The position numbers and the translations under genes are program-made. Of a stretch of DNA of 64,000 nucleotides, positions 1 to 9,334 are shown piece by piece. How positions within the stretch are numbered: the first letter of the stretch is position 1; every line of letters begins with the position of its first letter. The notes beneath the pieces are model-generated. The model made no database searches. It saw only the letters and a list, made by a program, of their open reading frames with translations, and had not been told where the DNA came from. Source of the stretch: Natronomonas halophila (GTDB lineage: Archaea > Halobacteriota > Halobacteria > Halobacteriales > Haloarculaceae); NCBI RefSeq assembly GCF_013391085.1, contig NZ_CP058334.1, forward strand, positions 1,922,001 through 1,986,000, written 5' to 3'.

Positions 1-2
1 CC

Positions 3-41
3 GTCGGCATGCTCTACTGGGCGGCCGGACGGGCCGCATAG
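3..41 (+). CDS. C-terminal end of a gene cut by the window edge
   Basis: An open frame enters from the left edge and stops at TAG 39-41, giving the tail VGMLYWAAGRAA. The hydrophobic, small-residue ending would suit the end of a membrane protein, but twelve residues are too few to identify a family. Frame choice rests only on the plausible composition and on the stop preceding a non-coding stretch. Confidence 0.3.
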   Translation, partial: VGMLYWAAGRAA

Positions 42-143
42 CGGCCGCCTTCAGCGGCTTTACTGGTCCGAAAACGAACTCCGATTCTGCTTATAAATAC
101 TGATCGAAGGCTATCGAACCTACTTAAAAACTCGTCGACGATG

Positions 144-413
144 TTATCGCGGTCGGTTCGGCGCGACGCGGCGGCTAACCATCGAGGCGGCGGCGAGGGT
201 CAGCACGACGAGGCCACCGAACACGAGCGTACTCACGGCTAACCCGGAGGCCGACCCCGGTATCACTTCGGCGAGGGCCGGGCCGAGCGTCACCACTCCG
301 ACGGCGACGAGCGCGAGAGCGACGCCGGTCAGGGCTATCGCGACGGCCGGCATCACGCGTTCCGGGCGCACTGGCGGGTTCTCGGCGAGTCGTCGGTCGA
401 ATGGCTGGCTCAT
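144..413 (-). CDS. Small two-helix membrane protein, unknown function
   Basis: 89 residues from ATG at 413. A basic/acidic N-terminus of about 20 residues (MSQPFDRRLAENPP) is followed by two hydrophobic segments at roughly residues 23-48 and 57-80 and a short basic tail, so a small integral membrane protein with a two-helix hairpin is expected. No motif was recognised. It is divergent from rtcA and the 133 bp between them must hold both promoters. The gene is called from its length, composition and lack of a better reading on the other strand; function is unknown. Confidence 0.5.
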   Translation of the reverse strand: MSQPFDRRLAENPPVRPERVMPAVAIALTGVALALVAVGVVTLGPALAEVIPGSASGLAVSTLVFGGLVVLTLAAASMVSRRVAPNRPR

Positions 414-546
414 ATCCGACTGTAGGACACGAACGGCCGTAAAAAGGGCCGCCGTGTCCTACTGGCTGGGAATCGGGCCGTGGGGTCAGCAGGACGGGCA
501 GTCGGCCGTCGGAAGTTTTGTTGCCGTCCGCGTCGCCCGTTTTCGT

Positions 547-1545
547 ATGCACGAAATCGACGGCGCGGCGGGCGGCGGCCAGATCGTCCGGACCGCGGTG
601 ACGCTGTCGGCACTCTCGGGCGAGGCCGTCCGCATCGAGAACATCCGTGGCGACCGGCCGAACGGGGGGCTTCGCCCCCAGCATCTCGCGGCCGTCGAGG
701 CTGCCGCCGCACTGTGTGACGCGGACGTCGAGGGCGACGAACGGGAATCCGAAACCCTCGAGTTCGACCCCGGCGACGTCGCGGCGGACGACGTGACGGT
801 CGAGGTCGGCACCGCCGGCAGCGTCACGCTGGTGGCCGATACCGTCCTCCCGCTGGCGACGGCGCTCGACGAGGCGGCGACGGTGACGATAACCGGCGGC
901 ACCGACGTCCAGTGGTCGCCGCCGCTGGATTTCCTGCGCTATGTGAAACTCCCCCTCCTACTCGGTGTGGGCTTCGACGTCGACGTCTCGGTCGAATCCC
1001 GCGGCTTCTACCCGGTCGGCGGCGGCGAAATCGAGGTGACGCTCCGGCCCTCGGCACCGGAGGCACTGGCGTTCGACGAACGCGGCGCCCTCCGTCGTGT
1101 CGAGGTGTATTCGGTGGCGACCGAGGAACTCGAAGACCCGGCCGTTGCGGGCCGGCAGGCCGCGGCCGCCGCGGAGGCGCTGCCGGACGTGGCGACGCCG
1201 ACCGACGTCTCCTACGTCGAGGCCGATTCGACGGGGTCGGCGCTCGTGCTGGCGGCCGTCTACGAGGGCGGCCGTGCGGGCTTCACCGCACTGGGGGAGG
1301 CCGGCAAGCCCTCCGAGGAAGTCGCCAGCGAGGCCGTCGACGAATTTCAGGACTTTCACGACGGGGCAGGCGCGGTCGACCGCCGTCTCGCCGACCAGTT
1401 GATGGTCCCGCTGGCGCTTGCCGGCGGCGAGGTGCTGGCGCCCGAACGCACCGACCACGTCGAGACGAACCGGGGGGTTATCGAGACGTTCGGCTACGAA
1501 ATTGCCGTCGAGGAGCGCGACGAGGCGGTCCTGCTCTCCGGCTAA
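547..1545 (+). CDS. rtcA: RNA 3'-terminal phosphate cyclase
   Basis: 332 residues. RtcA converts an RNA 3'-phosphate to a 2',3'-cyclic phosphate through an enzyme-AMP intermediate. The N-terminal GGGQIVRT (residues 9-16), the RPNGGLRPQH segment and the C-terminal catalytic-histidine motif DHVETN (His304) are as in the family, and the length is normal. The frame stays open upstream to 454, but ATG 547 starts exactly where family members begin (MHEIDGAAGGGQ). It stands alone on the plus strand with no repair or splicing partner beside it. Family assignment is firm; the cellular substrate is not shown by the sequence. Confidence 0.93.
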   Translation: MHEIDGAAGGGQIVRTAVTLSALSGEAVRIENIRGDRPNGGLRPQHLAAVEAAAALCDADVEGDERESETLEFDPGDVAADDVTVEVGTAGSVTLVADTVLPLATALDEAATVTITGGTDVQWSPPLDFLRYVKLPLLLGVGFDVDVSVESRGFYPVGGGEIEVTLRPSAPEALAFDERGALRRVEVYSVATEELEDPAVAGRQAAAAAEALPDVATPTDVSYVEADSTGSALVLAAVYEGGRAGFTALGEAGKPSEEVASEAVDEFQDFHDGAGAVDRRLADQLMVPLALAGGEVLAPERTDHVETNRGVIETFGYEIAVEERDEAVLLSG

Positions 1546-1891
1546 CTGGCGGTTCGGTGTCTGCTGCCGTCGGCACGGCGGTCAGTCGGCCGTTCGATGC
1601 GTCGTGTTTCCCGACCGTTCTTAGGGGGCATGGAGGACCAAGCAAAACGGATTCCTGTGTTGGTGTGTAACACACTATCGCAGGCAGCACCGGTCTGGTG
1701 TTCTGGCTGCACCGAACGGCACCCCACCGTCGAGTTGGCGGAGTCTAGGCACCCTCGCTGACTCGGGTCGATGGAAGTCCCCACCTTCTCCCCCCCTTCG
1801 TGCCTTTTCGGTGTCTCCAAGCATCGAATCGGATCGGTAATCTTCCCCACTCAATAGTTGCGTGTTTGTATCGGGGCGTTCAAGACCCGTT
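1546..1891. other. Intergenic region upstream of the malic enzyme, with a 13-bp palindrome
   Basis: This 346-bp stretch has no convincing gene. It contains a perfect palindrome GTGTGT-A-ACACAC at 1663-1675, overlapped by a second dyad TGTGTT/AACACA (1656-1661 and 1669-1674), a reasonable operator candidate. The site lies about 220 bp before the malic enzyme start, rather far for direct control. Confidence 0.35.
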
Positions 1892-4150
1892 ATGGGACTG
1901 GACGAGGACGCACTCGACTACCACCGCGCGGACCCGCCCGGAAAACTCGAAATTTCGACGACCAAACCGACCAACACCCAGCGTGACCTCTCGCTGGCGT
2001 ACTCGCCCGGCGTCGCCGCCCCCTGTCGCGCCATCGACGAGGACCCCGCCGAGGCCTACACCTACACGACGAAGGGGAACATGGTCGGCGTCGTCTCCAA
2101 CGGGACGGCCGTGCTCGGATTGGGCGATATCGGCGCCCAGGCCTCCAAGCCCGTCATGGAGGGGAAAGGCGTCCTCTTCAAGCGCTTCGCCGACATCGAC
2201 GTCTTCGACATCGAGTTGGACGAGAACGATCCCGCGGAGTTCGCGGACTCTGTCGCCCGGATGGAACCGACCTTCGGGGGCATCAACCTGGAGGACATCA
2301 AGGCGCCCGAATGCATCGAAATCGAGGAGTACCTCCGCGAGGAGATGGACATCCCCGTCTTCCACGACGACCAGCACGGGACGGCCATCATTTCGGGTGC
2401 CGCGCTCCTGAACGCCTGCGAAATCGCGGGCAAGGACCTCGAAGAAATCGAGGTCACCTTCGCTGGTGCGGGCGCGGCCGCCACCGCCACCGCACGCTTC
2501 TACGACTCGCTCGGCGTCAAAAAGGAGAACATCACGATGTGCGACATCGACGGCATCATCACCGAGGACCGCGCCGCCGAGAACGACCCTCACGAGTACG
2601 CGGCGCCGTTCGCGGCCGACGTGCCCGAGGGAAGTCTCGCCGACGCGATGGAGGACGCGGACGTCTTCGTCGGCCTCTCTGTCGGCGGTATCGTCGATGA
2701 GGACATGGTGCGGTCGATGGCCGACGAGCCCATCATCCTCGCGATGGCCAACCCCGAACCGGAAATCGGGTACGAGCAGGCGAAGGCGGCCCGCGACGAC
2801 ACGGTTATCATGGCGACGGGCCGCTCGGACTACCCGAATCAGGTCAACAACGTCCTCGGGTTCCCCTTCATCTTCCGTGGGGCGCTGGACGTCCGCGCGA
2901 CCGAAATCAACGAGGCGATGAAAGTCGCCGCGGCCGAGGCGCTGGCGGACCTCGCCAAGCGTGACGTGCCCGACGCCGTCGTGAAGGCCTACGGCGACCA
3001 ACCGCTGCAGTTCGGCCCCGAATACATCATCCCGAAGCCGCTGGACCCCCGCGTCCTCTTCGACCTGTCGGGCGCAGTCGCCGAGGCGGCGATGGAGACC
3101 GGCGTCGCCCGCGAGGAACTGGACCTCGAAGAATACCGCGAGGAACTGGAGGCCCGCCTCGGCAAGTCCCGCGAGATGATGCGGGTCGTCCTCAACAAGG
3201 CCCAGAGCGACCCCAAACGGCTCGTGTTGGCGGAGGGCGACGACCCCAAGATGATTCGGGCGGCCTACCAGCTCGTCGAACAGGAGATTGCCCGCCCCGT
3301 ACTCATCGGCGACAAGCGCGCCATCTGGGAGCAGGCCGCGGACCTCGGGCTGGATTTCGACCCCGAAATCGTCGACCCGACGAGCGACGAACTCGACCCC
3401 TACGCCGACCGCCTCCACGAGTTGCGCAAGCGCAACGGCGTCACCCGCCGGGAGGCACAGGGACTGGTCCACGACGGCAACTACCTCGCCAGCGTGATGG
3501 TCGAGATGGGCGACGCCGACGCGATGCTGACGGGGCTAACCAACCACTACCCGACCGCCCTGCGGCCGCCGCTGCAGGTGGTCGGGACCGCCGACGATTC
3601 AGATTACGCGGCCGGCGTCTACATGCTCACGTTCAAGAACCGCGTCGTCTTCGTCGCCGACGCCACCGTCAATCAGGCGCCCGACGCCGACGTCCTCGAA
3701 GAGGTGGCGACCCACACGGCGGACCTCGCCCGACAGTTCAACGTCGACCCCCGGGTCGCGCTGCTGTCGTATTCGGATTTCGGCACGGTCGACAACGAGG
3801 GCACGCGCAAGCCCCGGGAGGCCGCCCGTCGCCTCCGTGAAAACGCCGATATCGACTTCCCGGTCGACGGCGAGATGCAGGCCGACACCGCCGTCGTCGA
3901 GGAGATGCTGACCGGCGACTACGACTTCTCGGACCTGGACGACCCCGCGAACGTGCTTGTCTTCCCGAACCTCGAAGCCAGCAACATCGCCTATAAACTC
4001 CTCCAGCGGCTCGGCGGCGCCGAAGCAATCGGCCCGATGTTGGTCGGGATGGACAAACCGGTCCACGTCCTCCAGCGTGGCGACGAGGTGAAGGATATCG
4101 TGAATCTGGCGAGCGTTGCGGTTGTGGACGCGCAGACGGACGAGGAATAG
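1892..4150 (+). CDS. maeB: NADP-type malic enzyme fused to a phosphotransacetylase-like domain
   Basis: 752 residues; decarboxylates malate to pyruvate with reduction of NAD(P). The malic enzyme part spans about residues 1-420, with [11 protein letters not shown] near the N-terminus, the metal/substrate segment FHDDQHGTA and the dinucleotide loop GAGAAATATA. From about residue 430 to the end it resembles the phosphate acetyl/butyryltransferase fold ([20 protein letters not shown] and following). This fusion is known in MaeB enzymes, where the C-terminal domain is regulatory, binding acetyl-CoA, rather than catalytic. ATG 1892 is preferred over the upstream GTG/TTG-type codons because homology begins at MGLDEDAL. 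Single gene, no operon partner. Confidence 0.93.
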   Translation: MGLDEDALDYHRADPPGKLEISTTKPTNTQRDLSLAYSPGVAAPCRAIDEDPAEAYTYTTKGNMVGVVSNGTAVLGLGDIGAQASKPVMEGKGVLFKRFADIDVFDIELDENDPAEFADSVARMEPTFGGINLEDIKAPECIEIEEYLREEMDIPVFHDDQHGTAIISGAALLNACEIAGKDLEEIEVTFAGAGAAATATARFYDSLGVKKENITMCDIDGIITEDRAAENDPHEYAAPFAADVPEGSLADAMEDADVFVGLSVGGIVDEDMVRSMADEPIILAMANPEPEIGYEQAKAARDDTVIMATGRSDYPNQVNNVLGFPFIFRGALDVRATEINEAMKVAAAEALADLAKRDVPDAVVKAYGDQPLQFGPEYIIPKPLDPRVLFDLSGAVAEAAMETGVAREELDLEEYREELEARLGKSREMMRVVLNKAQSDPKRLVLAEGDDPKMIRAAYQLVEQEIARPVLIGDKRAIWEQAADLGLDFDPEIVDPTSDELDPYADRLHELRKRNGVTRREAQGLVHDGNYLASVMVEMGDADAMLTGLTNHYPTALRPPLQVVGTADDSDYAAGVYMLTFKNRVVFVADATVNQAPDADVLEEVATHTADLARQFNVDPRVALLSYSDFGTVDNEGTRKPREAARRLRENADIDFPVDGEMQADTAVVEEMLTGDYDFSDLDDPANVLVFPNLEASNIAYKLLQRLGGAEAIGPMLVGMDKPVHVLQRGDEVKDIVNLASVAVVDAQTDEE

Positions 4151-4164
4151 ACTGTCGTCCGTTT

Positions 4165-4314
4165 TCAGGTCACTAACTCAAAGAGGCTATCGCCGAAGAA
4201 GATGAGCGCGAGGCCCGCGATGACGAGGAGAATCACCCACAGAATCGTCAGGATACCGACGCGTCGGAACACCTGCTGGTCGTTCGCATCGCGGGGCTCC
4301 GACTCCGTGGTCAT
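4165..4314 (-). CDS. 49-residue single-helix membrane protein
   Basis: Starts at ATG 4314 (MTTESEPRDANDQQVFRR) and stops at TGA 4165-4167. A charged N-terminus of about 18 residues precedes one strongly hydrophobic helix (residues 19-43, rich in I, L, V, A, with IFFG at the end). This is the usual layout of haloarchaeal small tail-anchored or subunit-like proteins. It faces maeB convergently, 14 bp from its stop, and diverges from dacZ. No family was recognised; the call rests on clean helix topology and halophile-like composition. Confidence 0.5.
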   Translation of the reverse strand: MTTESEPRDANDQQVFRRVGILTILWVILLVIAGLALIFFGDSLFELVT

Positions 4315-4397
4315 AGGTAGCTCTTCTCACCCCTCCTAATTAACACTTCGTGCCCCGGCGGGCGAACCACTATACGATATGGCTACACAGTACCGCC

Positions 4398-4934
4398 ATG
4401 AGCGGACCGCTGGCTATCGACTATCGTACCCATCACCGGGTCGACCGGATGCAGGCGGTCATCCGGTACTGTCTGGAGGGAATCGCGATGGAGTTCGGCC
4501 GCTGGGAGGACACCGCGGGTGCGCCGGGGGCGTATCTCGCCCTCGTTTCGAGCGGGTCGGTCGCGGATTTCGCGGATCCGATGGGGGACAACCACTGGCC
4601 GGAGACGGGCCGGGAACCCCTAGAGGAGTTCGACGCCTTCTACGAGTCCCTCCGGACGGTCGCCCAGACCTGCGACGGCGCGGCCGTCGTCGGCGTCGAC
4701 GGCGTCATCAACGAGCAGTTGGTCCGGTTTCGGAGCCCCGCGGGCGTGCAGGCCGACTACGAACCGTGGATGGGTGCCCGCCACATGAGCGCCCTCGACG
4801 TCTCGACCCGTGAGGACGTCGTCGTAACGTTGACGCTCAGCGAGGAGACCGGCCGGGTGACGGTGTTCCAGAACGGCACCTTCGAGAGCGTGCCGCCGGA
4901 ACGGTTCGGCGAACGCTGGCGTGGCACACAGTAG
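4398..4934 (+). CDS. dacZ: Diadenylate cyclase, c-di-AMP synthase
   Basis: 178 residues. Makes the second messenger c-di-AMP from two ATP. The DisA_N core is visible: the DGA motif at residues 93-95 (CDGAAVVGVDGVINEQLVRF), GARHMSA at 126-132 in the place of the usual G(T/A)RHRAA, and SEETGRVTVFQNG near the end. Length and absence of membrane or DNA-binding domains match the single-domain archaeal DacZ. In Haloferax the gene is reported to be essential and linked to osmotic homeostasis. The third residue of the RHR signature is Met here, which is seen in archaeal members as far as I know. ATG 4398 is chosen because the cyclase fold starts there; an upstream in-frame start at 4350 would add 16 unrelated residues. 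Confidence 0.85.
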   Translation: MSGPLAIDYRTHHRVDRMQAVIRYCLEGIAMEFGRWEDTAGAPGAYLALVSSGSVADFADPMGDNHWPETGREPLEEFDAFYESLRTVAQTCDGAAVVGVDGVINEQLVRFRSPAGVQADYEPWMGARHMSALDVSTREDVVVTLTLSEETGRVTVFQNGTFESVPPERFGERWRGTQ

Positions 4935-4996
4935 ACGCCCGCCGCCGGCCACACGCCTTCGGAACGTCCTTACTGGGGCCGTGGCTACCGCCGACC

Positions 4997-5524
4997 ATGT
5001 ACGTCGGCGTCGGCAGCGGCAACCCGGTCAAGCGACGAGCGGTCGAATCGGTCCTCGAAGCGACTGACGCGTTCGACAGCGACGCGACCGTCGAGGCGGT
5101 CCCGGTCGACTCCGGCGTGAGCGAACAGCCGGTCGGCCACGCCGAGACGGTTCGAGGCGCCGAGACGCGCGCCGCGAACGTCCTCGAATCGGGCGAGTAC
5201 GACCTCGGGGTCGGCATCGAGGGCGGCGTCGCCCGCGTCGAGGGCGCGTCGGGCCTCTTCTTGGTCATGTGGGCCGCCGTCGACGACGGCGAGACGTCGG
5301 GCCTCGGGTCGGGGCCGAGCCTCCGGTTGCCCGACGCTATCGCCGCCCGCGTCGAGTCGGGCGAGGAACTCGGGCCGGTGATGGACGACGTGTTGGGCGA
5401 ATCCGACGTCGCGAAACGGCAGGGTGCGGCGGGCGCGCTGACCGGCGGCAGCCTCGACCGCCAATCGGCGCTCGCGGCGGCCGTCTCGGGGGCGCTCGGG
5501 CCGTTCGCGACCGACCACTACTGA
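4997..5524 (+). CDS. Inosine/xanthosine triphosphatase (DUF84/YjjX family)
   Basis: 175 residues. Hydrolyses non-canonical ITP and XTP and so keeps damaged purines out of nucleic acids. The N-terminus MYVGVGSGNPVKRRAVESVL is the family signature (nucleotide-binding S/T-x-NP-x-K), followed by the acidic metal-binding stretch around DLGVGIEGGVA (residues 73-83). Length is normal for the family. It lies 62 bp after dacZ on the same strand and could share its transcript. Confidence 0.85.
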   Translation: MYVGVGSGNPVKRRAVESVLEATDAFDSDATVEAVPVDSGVSEQPVGHAETVRGAETRAANVLESGEYDLGVGIEGGVARVEGASGLFLVMWAAVDDGETSGLGSGPSLRLPDAIAARVESGEELGPVMDDVLGESDVAKRQGAAGALTGGSLDRQSALAAAVSGALGPFATDHY

Positions 5525-5537
5525 AAAAGGAGAGTCG

Positions 5538-6869
5538 TTATCGGCGATAGCGGTCGAGGCGCTCGGGGAGTTTCTCGGCGACGGTGCCGCCGAGTCGGTC
5601 CCGGAGCGCGCCTAGAATCCCGCGGGGCACGAAGAGGACGAAGGCGATGAAGATGAGGCCGAGGTAGAGTTCGGCGCGGCCGTCGACGAAGACGTTGATG
5701 AACTGCAGGACGGTGAGGTCACCGGCGCCCGCCGTCAGGACGCTTTCGGGCAGCGCGTCCCGGAGGAAGCGGGCCAATCCGTGGGATTCCGTCGAGAGGA
5801 TGCCGCGGACGAACTCGTGGAAGAGATGGCCGTAGAGCGCGCCGGCGAGCGTGCCGAACCCGCCGATGATGGCCGCCAGCAGGGCGTCGGCGGTCACGAA
5901 CAGGTCGAAGGTGTTCTCGGGGGCGACCGACCGCCGGTAGCCGGTAAAGAGCGCGCCGGCGATGCCGGCGAAGAAGCCGCTGATACCGAAGGCGCCCAGT
6001 TTGTACCAGAACGTGTTGTAGCCGACCGCCTTCGCACGCTCCTCGTTTTCGCGGATGGCGACCATCACCCGGCCGAACGGCGAGTGGATGATTCGCTGCA
6101 TCGCGAAGTAGGACAGCAGGACGACGGCGCCGACGGCGTAGTAGGACACCTCGACGGTGCCGAGGTCGAGGCCGGTCCCGAGGACGTTGTCGAAGCTATC
6201 GCCGGTCAACCGCCCCAGTCGGAACTGCAGGGCGTCGATACCGGGGATTCCGATGGCGAACCCCTCTCGGCCGACGACGCCGACGCCGTCACGCGGGTTG
6301 GAGCCGACGTAATCCCAGTTGCGGATGAAGACGTGGGACACTTCCGCGAAGCCCAGCGTCACCATCGCGAAGTAGACGCCGGTCAACCGGAAGGAGACCG
6401 CGCCCACGGCGACCGCGATGAGGAAGGCCACCAGCGCGCCGCCGATCAGCATGAGCATGAACGGCGCATCCGGGGCCAGTCCCGGTATCTTCCCCGTGCC
6501 GGCCAGCGCGACGAAGTAGGCACCGATGCCGTAGAACATCGCGTGGCCGAAGGAGAGATAGCCGGTGTAGCCGCTGACGAAGTCGAAACTCATCGCGAAG
6601 AGGCCGACGTAGAGCACGACGACCATCGTCCGGGTTCGGGGCAGGAAGACGTCGAGGAGCGCCCCAATCTGGACGCCGCCCACGGTGAGGGTGATGCCGG
6701 TCAGGCCGGCGTAGATGAACGGGTAGACGACCAGCGCGGCGACGACGGCGACGTGTGCCGTGTGACTCCCGAGATAACTGCGGAGCGTGTCACCGGTCGA
6801 CTCGCCGTCGTCGGACTCGGGACTGGCTGCCTCGGGTTTCTCGTCGGGGTCGGGGGCAGCGTCGCTAAT
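5538..6869 (-). CDS. livM: Branched-chain amino acid/amide-type ABC permease, LivM-like
   Basis: About 443 residues if the frame is read back to the livH stop. Second permease of the importer, with about nine to ten membrane segments and family motifs such as FDFVSGYTGYLSFGHAMFYG. The obvious GTG at 6683 cannot be the real start. The frame stays open upstream and encodes another helix (AHVAVVAALVVYPFIYAGLT) preceded by a Glu/Asp-rich tail typical of haloarchaeal membrane proteins. No in-frame ATG exists there. The upstream limit given is an ATT codon at 6869-6867 overlapping the TAG of livH, so the start is uncertain. Last gene of the livKGFHM operon. Confidence 0.85.
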   Translation of the reverse strand: MSDAAPDPDEKPEAASPESDDGESTGDTLRSYLGSHTAHVAVVAALVVYPFIYAGLTGITLTVGGVQIGALLDVFLPRTRTMVVVLYVGLFAMSFDFVSGYTGYLSFGHAMFYGIGAYFVALAGTGKIPGLAPDAPFMLMLIGGALVAFLIAVAVGAVSFRLTGVYFAMVTLGFAEVSHVFIRNWDYVGSNPRDGVGVVGREGFAIGIPGIDALQFRLGRLTGDSFDNVLGTGLDLGTVEVSYYAVGAVVLLSYFAMQRIIHSPFGRVMVAIRENEERAKAVGYNTFWYKLGAFGISGFFAGIAGALFTGYRRSVAPENTFDLFVTADALLAAIIGGFGTLAGALYGHLFHEFVRGILSTESHGLARFLRDALPESVLTAGAGDLTVLQFINVFVDGRAELYLGLIFIAFVLFVPRGILGALRDRLGGTVAEKLPERLDRYRR

Positions 6870-7857
6870 GGCCGCCCACCTCCGCGATGCCGAAGAGGCC
6901 CTTCGGGCGGGCGATAAGCACGACCACCAACACGAGGAACAACACCAGTTCCGGCAGCCCCGGGAAGTCGATGTAGTTGATGAACAGCCACGTCATCAGG
7001 GCGTCGACGAGGCCGACCAGCAGGCCGGCGACGACGGTTCCCTTAAAGGAGCCGAGGCCGCCGATGATGACGACGATAAAGGCGATAAGCAGCGTCTCGA
7101 CGCCGAGCGGGACGCTCGCGCCGAACCGCGGGTCCCACATGAGCAGGACGCCCGCGACGCCCGCAAGGCCGGCGCCGACGCCAAAGACGACGGTGAAGGC
7201 CCGCCGGACGTCGATGCCGAGCGCCTGTGTCATCTCGGGGTCCTCGCTGCCGGCCCGGATGTAGAGGCCGTACCGCGTCCGGGTGAGAAACAGGAAGATG
7301 GCGGTGACGACCAGCAGGCCGACCAGCATCTCGAAGAAGAGCAGGCCACGGGCGCTCGCACCGAGGATATCGTATCGGTTCGCGAGGAAGTCGGGCGCGG
7401 TCCCGATGGCGGCCTGCCATTCGGTCTGGGGTCGGAGGCCGCCCAACTCGACGACGATGCGTGCGGCTTCGTCGAGGACCAACACGAGGCCGAAGGTAAG
7501 CAGAATCTGGAACAGCGGTTCGCGGTCGTAAATCGGCCGGATGAGCGTCACCTCGATGGCAGCGCCGAAGCCGGTCAGTATCGCGAAGACGGCGGCGACG
7601 GCGACGAAGAACAGCAACAGGCGCGCGATTTGGCCGGTCCCCGCCGAGACGAGGCCGACCATCACGGCGCCGCCGAGATACGCGCCGAGCATCGTCAGCG
7701 ACCCGTGGGCGAAGTTGAGCACGCCCATCAGCCCGAAGATGAGGCTGAGGCCGCTGGCGATGACGATGTAGAGGGCGGCCTTCGAGAGCGCGTCGAGCGT
7801 GATGCCGATGGGTGCGAAAAGCGGGAGGCCGTCCGCGAGAAGCGACAGACCGGTCAT
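6865..7857 (-). CDS. livH: Branched-chain amino acid/amide-type ABC permease, LivH-like
   Basis: 330 residues from ATG 7857. First permease of the importer: many hydrophobic segments and the characteristic stretch SGLSLIFGLMGVLNFAHGS (about residues 38-56). A cytoplasmic-loop motif near residue 210 (TRYGLYIRAGSEDPEMTQALGI) is where LivH proteins contact the ATPases. The ATG overlaps the livF stop by four bases, which indicates translational coupling. The frame is open further upstream through livF but that part is not LivH-like. Confidence 0.9.
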   Translation of the reverse strand: MTGLSLLADGLPLFAPIGITLDALSKAALYIVIASGLSLIFGLMGVLNFAHGSLTMLGAYLGGAVMVGLVSAGTGQIARLLLFFVAVAAVFAILTGFGAAIEVTLIRPIYDREPLFQILLTFGLVLVLDEAARIVVELGGLRPQTEWQAAIGTAPDFLANRYDILGASARGLLFFEMLVGLLVVTAIFLFLTRTRYGLYIRAGSEDPEMTQALGIDVRRAFTVVFGVGAGLAGVAGVLLMWDPRFGASVPLGVETLLIAFIVVIIGGLGSFKGTVVAGLLVGLVDALMTWLFINYIDFPGLPELVLFLVLVVVLIARPKGLFGIAEVGGH

Positions 7858-8552
7858 GCGCTGAGATACCTCCGTATCTTCTCGTCGTCCCGCGAGACGT
7901 CCTCGGTCGAGCCGGATTCGACGACCCGCCCGTGGTCGAGCAGGTAGAACCGGTCGGCGAGGTCCATCGCCAGCGGGAAGTTCTGTTCGACCAGCAGCAC
8001 GGTCGCGTCCTCGGCGACCCGCGAGAGCGCGTCGGCGACCTGCTGGACGATTTTCGGCGCCAGTCCCTCGCTCGGTTCGTCGACGAGCAGGAGGTCGTTG
8101 TTGCCGACCAGTCCGCGGGCGATGGCGACCATCTGCTGTTGGCCGCCCGAGAGGTCGCCGGCCTCCCGGCCGCGGTGGTCCTCGATTTCGGGGAACGCGC
8201 CGTAGGCAGTTTCGAAGGCCGCCTCGACGCTTTCGCCGGGTGGCGTCGCGATACGGATGTTCTCGTCGACGGTCAGGTGCGAGAACATCCGGCGTTCCTC
8301 GGGCACCCAGCCGACGCCCTTCCGGGCGACGTCGTGGGTTTGCAACCCCGTCACGTCCTCGCCGCGGAGGGTGATGGTCCCCTTGCGGGGCGGCGTCAAC
8401 TGCAGAATCGACCGGAGCGTCGTCGTCTTGCCGACGCCGTTGCGGCCGATGAGGGCGACGCATTCGCCGTCCTCGACCTCCAGGGAGACGCCCTGCAGGA
8501 TGTGGCTCTCGCCGTAATAACTGTGGATGTCGTCGACGTCCAGCAGGCTCAT
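7854..8552 (-). CDS. livF: ABC transporter ATPase, LivF-like
   Basis: 232 residues. Walker A GRNGVGKTT (about residues 37-45), Q-loop region, signature LSGGQQQ (about 135-141) and Walker B LLLVDEPSEGLAP; the SEGLAP sequence after Walker B is the usual LivF feature. It overlaps livG by four bases at its start and livH by four at its end. Works as a heterodimer with LivG to power the LivHM permease. Confidence 0.93.
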   Translation of the reverse strand: MSLLDVDDIHSYYGESHILQGVSLEVEDGECVALIGRNGVGKTTTLRSILQLTPPRKGTITLRGEDVTGLQTHDVARKGVGWVPEERRMFSHLTVDENIRIATPPGESVEAAFETAYGAFPEIEDHRGREAGDLSGGQQQMVAIARGLVGNNDLLLVDEPSEGLAPKIVQQVADALSRVAEDATVLLVEQNFPLAMDLADRFYLLDHGRVVESGSTEDVSRDDEKIRRYLSA

Positions 8553-9331
8553 GCGTGTTCACCTCCGGTGGGTCGGCCGGCCTCGTAGCCGCCGAGATAG
8601 GCCTCCTGGACGCGGTCGCTGTTGCGAATCGCCATCGGGTCGTCGTCGGCGATGAGCGAGCCCTGATGGAGGACGGCGATGCGGTCGCTGACCTCCATCA
8701 CGACGTCCATGTTGTGTTCGACCAGCAGGACCGCGTGGTCGGCGGCGATATCGTCGACGAGGTCGGTGAGGTCGTCGATACCGTCGCTGGAGACGCCCGC
8801 GGTCGGTTCGTCAAGCAGGATGACGTCGGGGTCGCCGGCCAGCGCGATACCGACCTCGAGGTTCCGTTTCTCGCCGTGGCTGAGCGCCTCGGCGGGCCGG
8901 TCGGCTTTCTCGCCGAGGTCGACCCGGTCGAGGATGTCGCGGGCCTCCCGCTCGTATTCCGGGAAGGCCTCGACGTTGCGCCACGCGCGCCAGGAGTCCG
9001 CGCCGCCTGCGGCCTGTGCGGCGATGCGGACGTTCTCCAGCACCGTCGACGTCTCGAAGACGTTCGTTATCTGGTAGGACCGGTGGATGCCCGACAGCGC
9101 CGTCTCGTAGGGTGCATGGTCCGTGATATCTGTCCAGTCGTCGCCGTCGTGGTACTCGACGGTGCCCTCTGTCGGTTCGAGGACGCCCGTCAGCAGGTTG
9201 AAAAACGTCGTTTTCCCGGCGCCGTTCGGCCCGATGAGGGAACAGCACTCCTCGCCGAGGTCGAAATCGACGCCGTCGACGGCGACGAGGCCCCCGAACC
9301 GTTTCGTGAGGTTCCTCGTTCGCAGGACCAT
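8549..9331 (-). CDS. livG: ABC transporter ATPase, LivG-like
   Basis: 260 residues from ATG 9331. Walker A GPNGAGKTT (about residues 33-41), signature SHGEKRNLEVG in the place of LSGGQ, and Walker B VILLDEPTAGVS; the degenerate signature with EKR is normal in LivG. Three bases separate it from the livK stop, and it overlaps livF by four. Confidence 0.93.
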   Translation of the reverse strand: MVLRTRNLTKRFGGLVAVDGVDFDLGEECCSLIGPNGAGKTTFFNLLTGVLEPTEGTVEYHDGDDWTDITDHAPYETALSGIHRSYQITNVFETSTVLENVRIAAQAAGGADSWRAWRNVEAFPEYEREARDILDRVDLGEKADRPAEALSHGEKRNLEVGIALAGDPDVILLDEPTAGVSSDGIDDLTDLVDDIAADHAVLLVEHNMDVVMEVSDRIAVLHQGSLIADDDPMAIRNSDRVQEAYLGGYEAGRPTGGEHA

Positions 9332-9334
9332 CGC

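Noticed and set aside
1880-3472. 530-codon minus-strand frame opposite the malic enzyme
   Set aside because: Antisense shadow: the plus-strand malic enzyme is unmistakable and the antisense translation has no family likeness.
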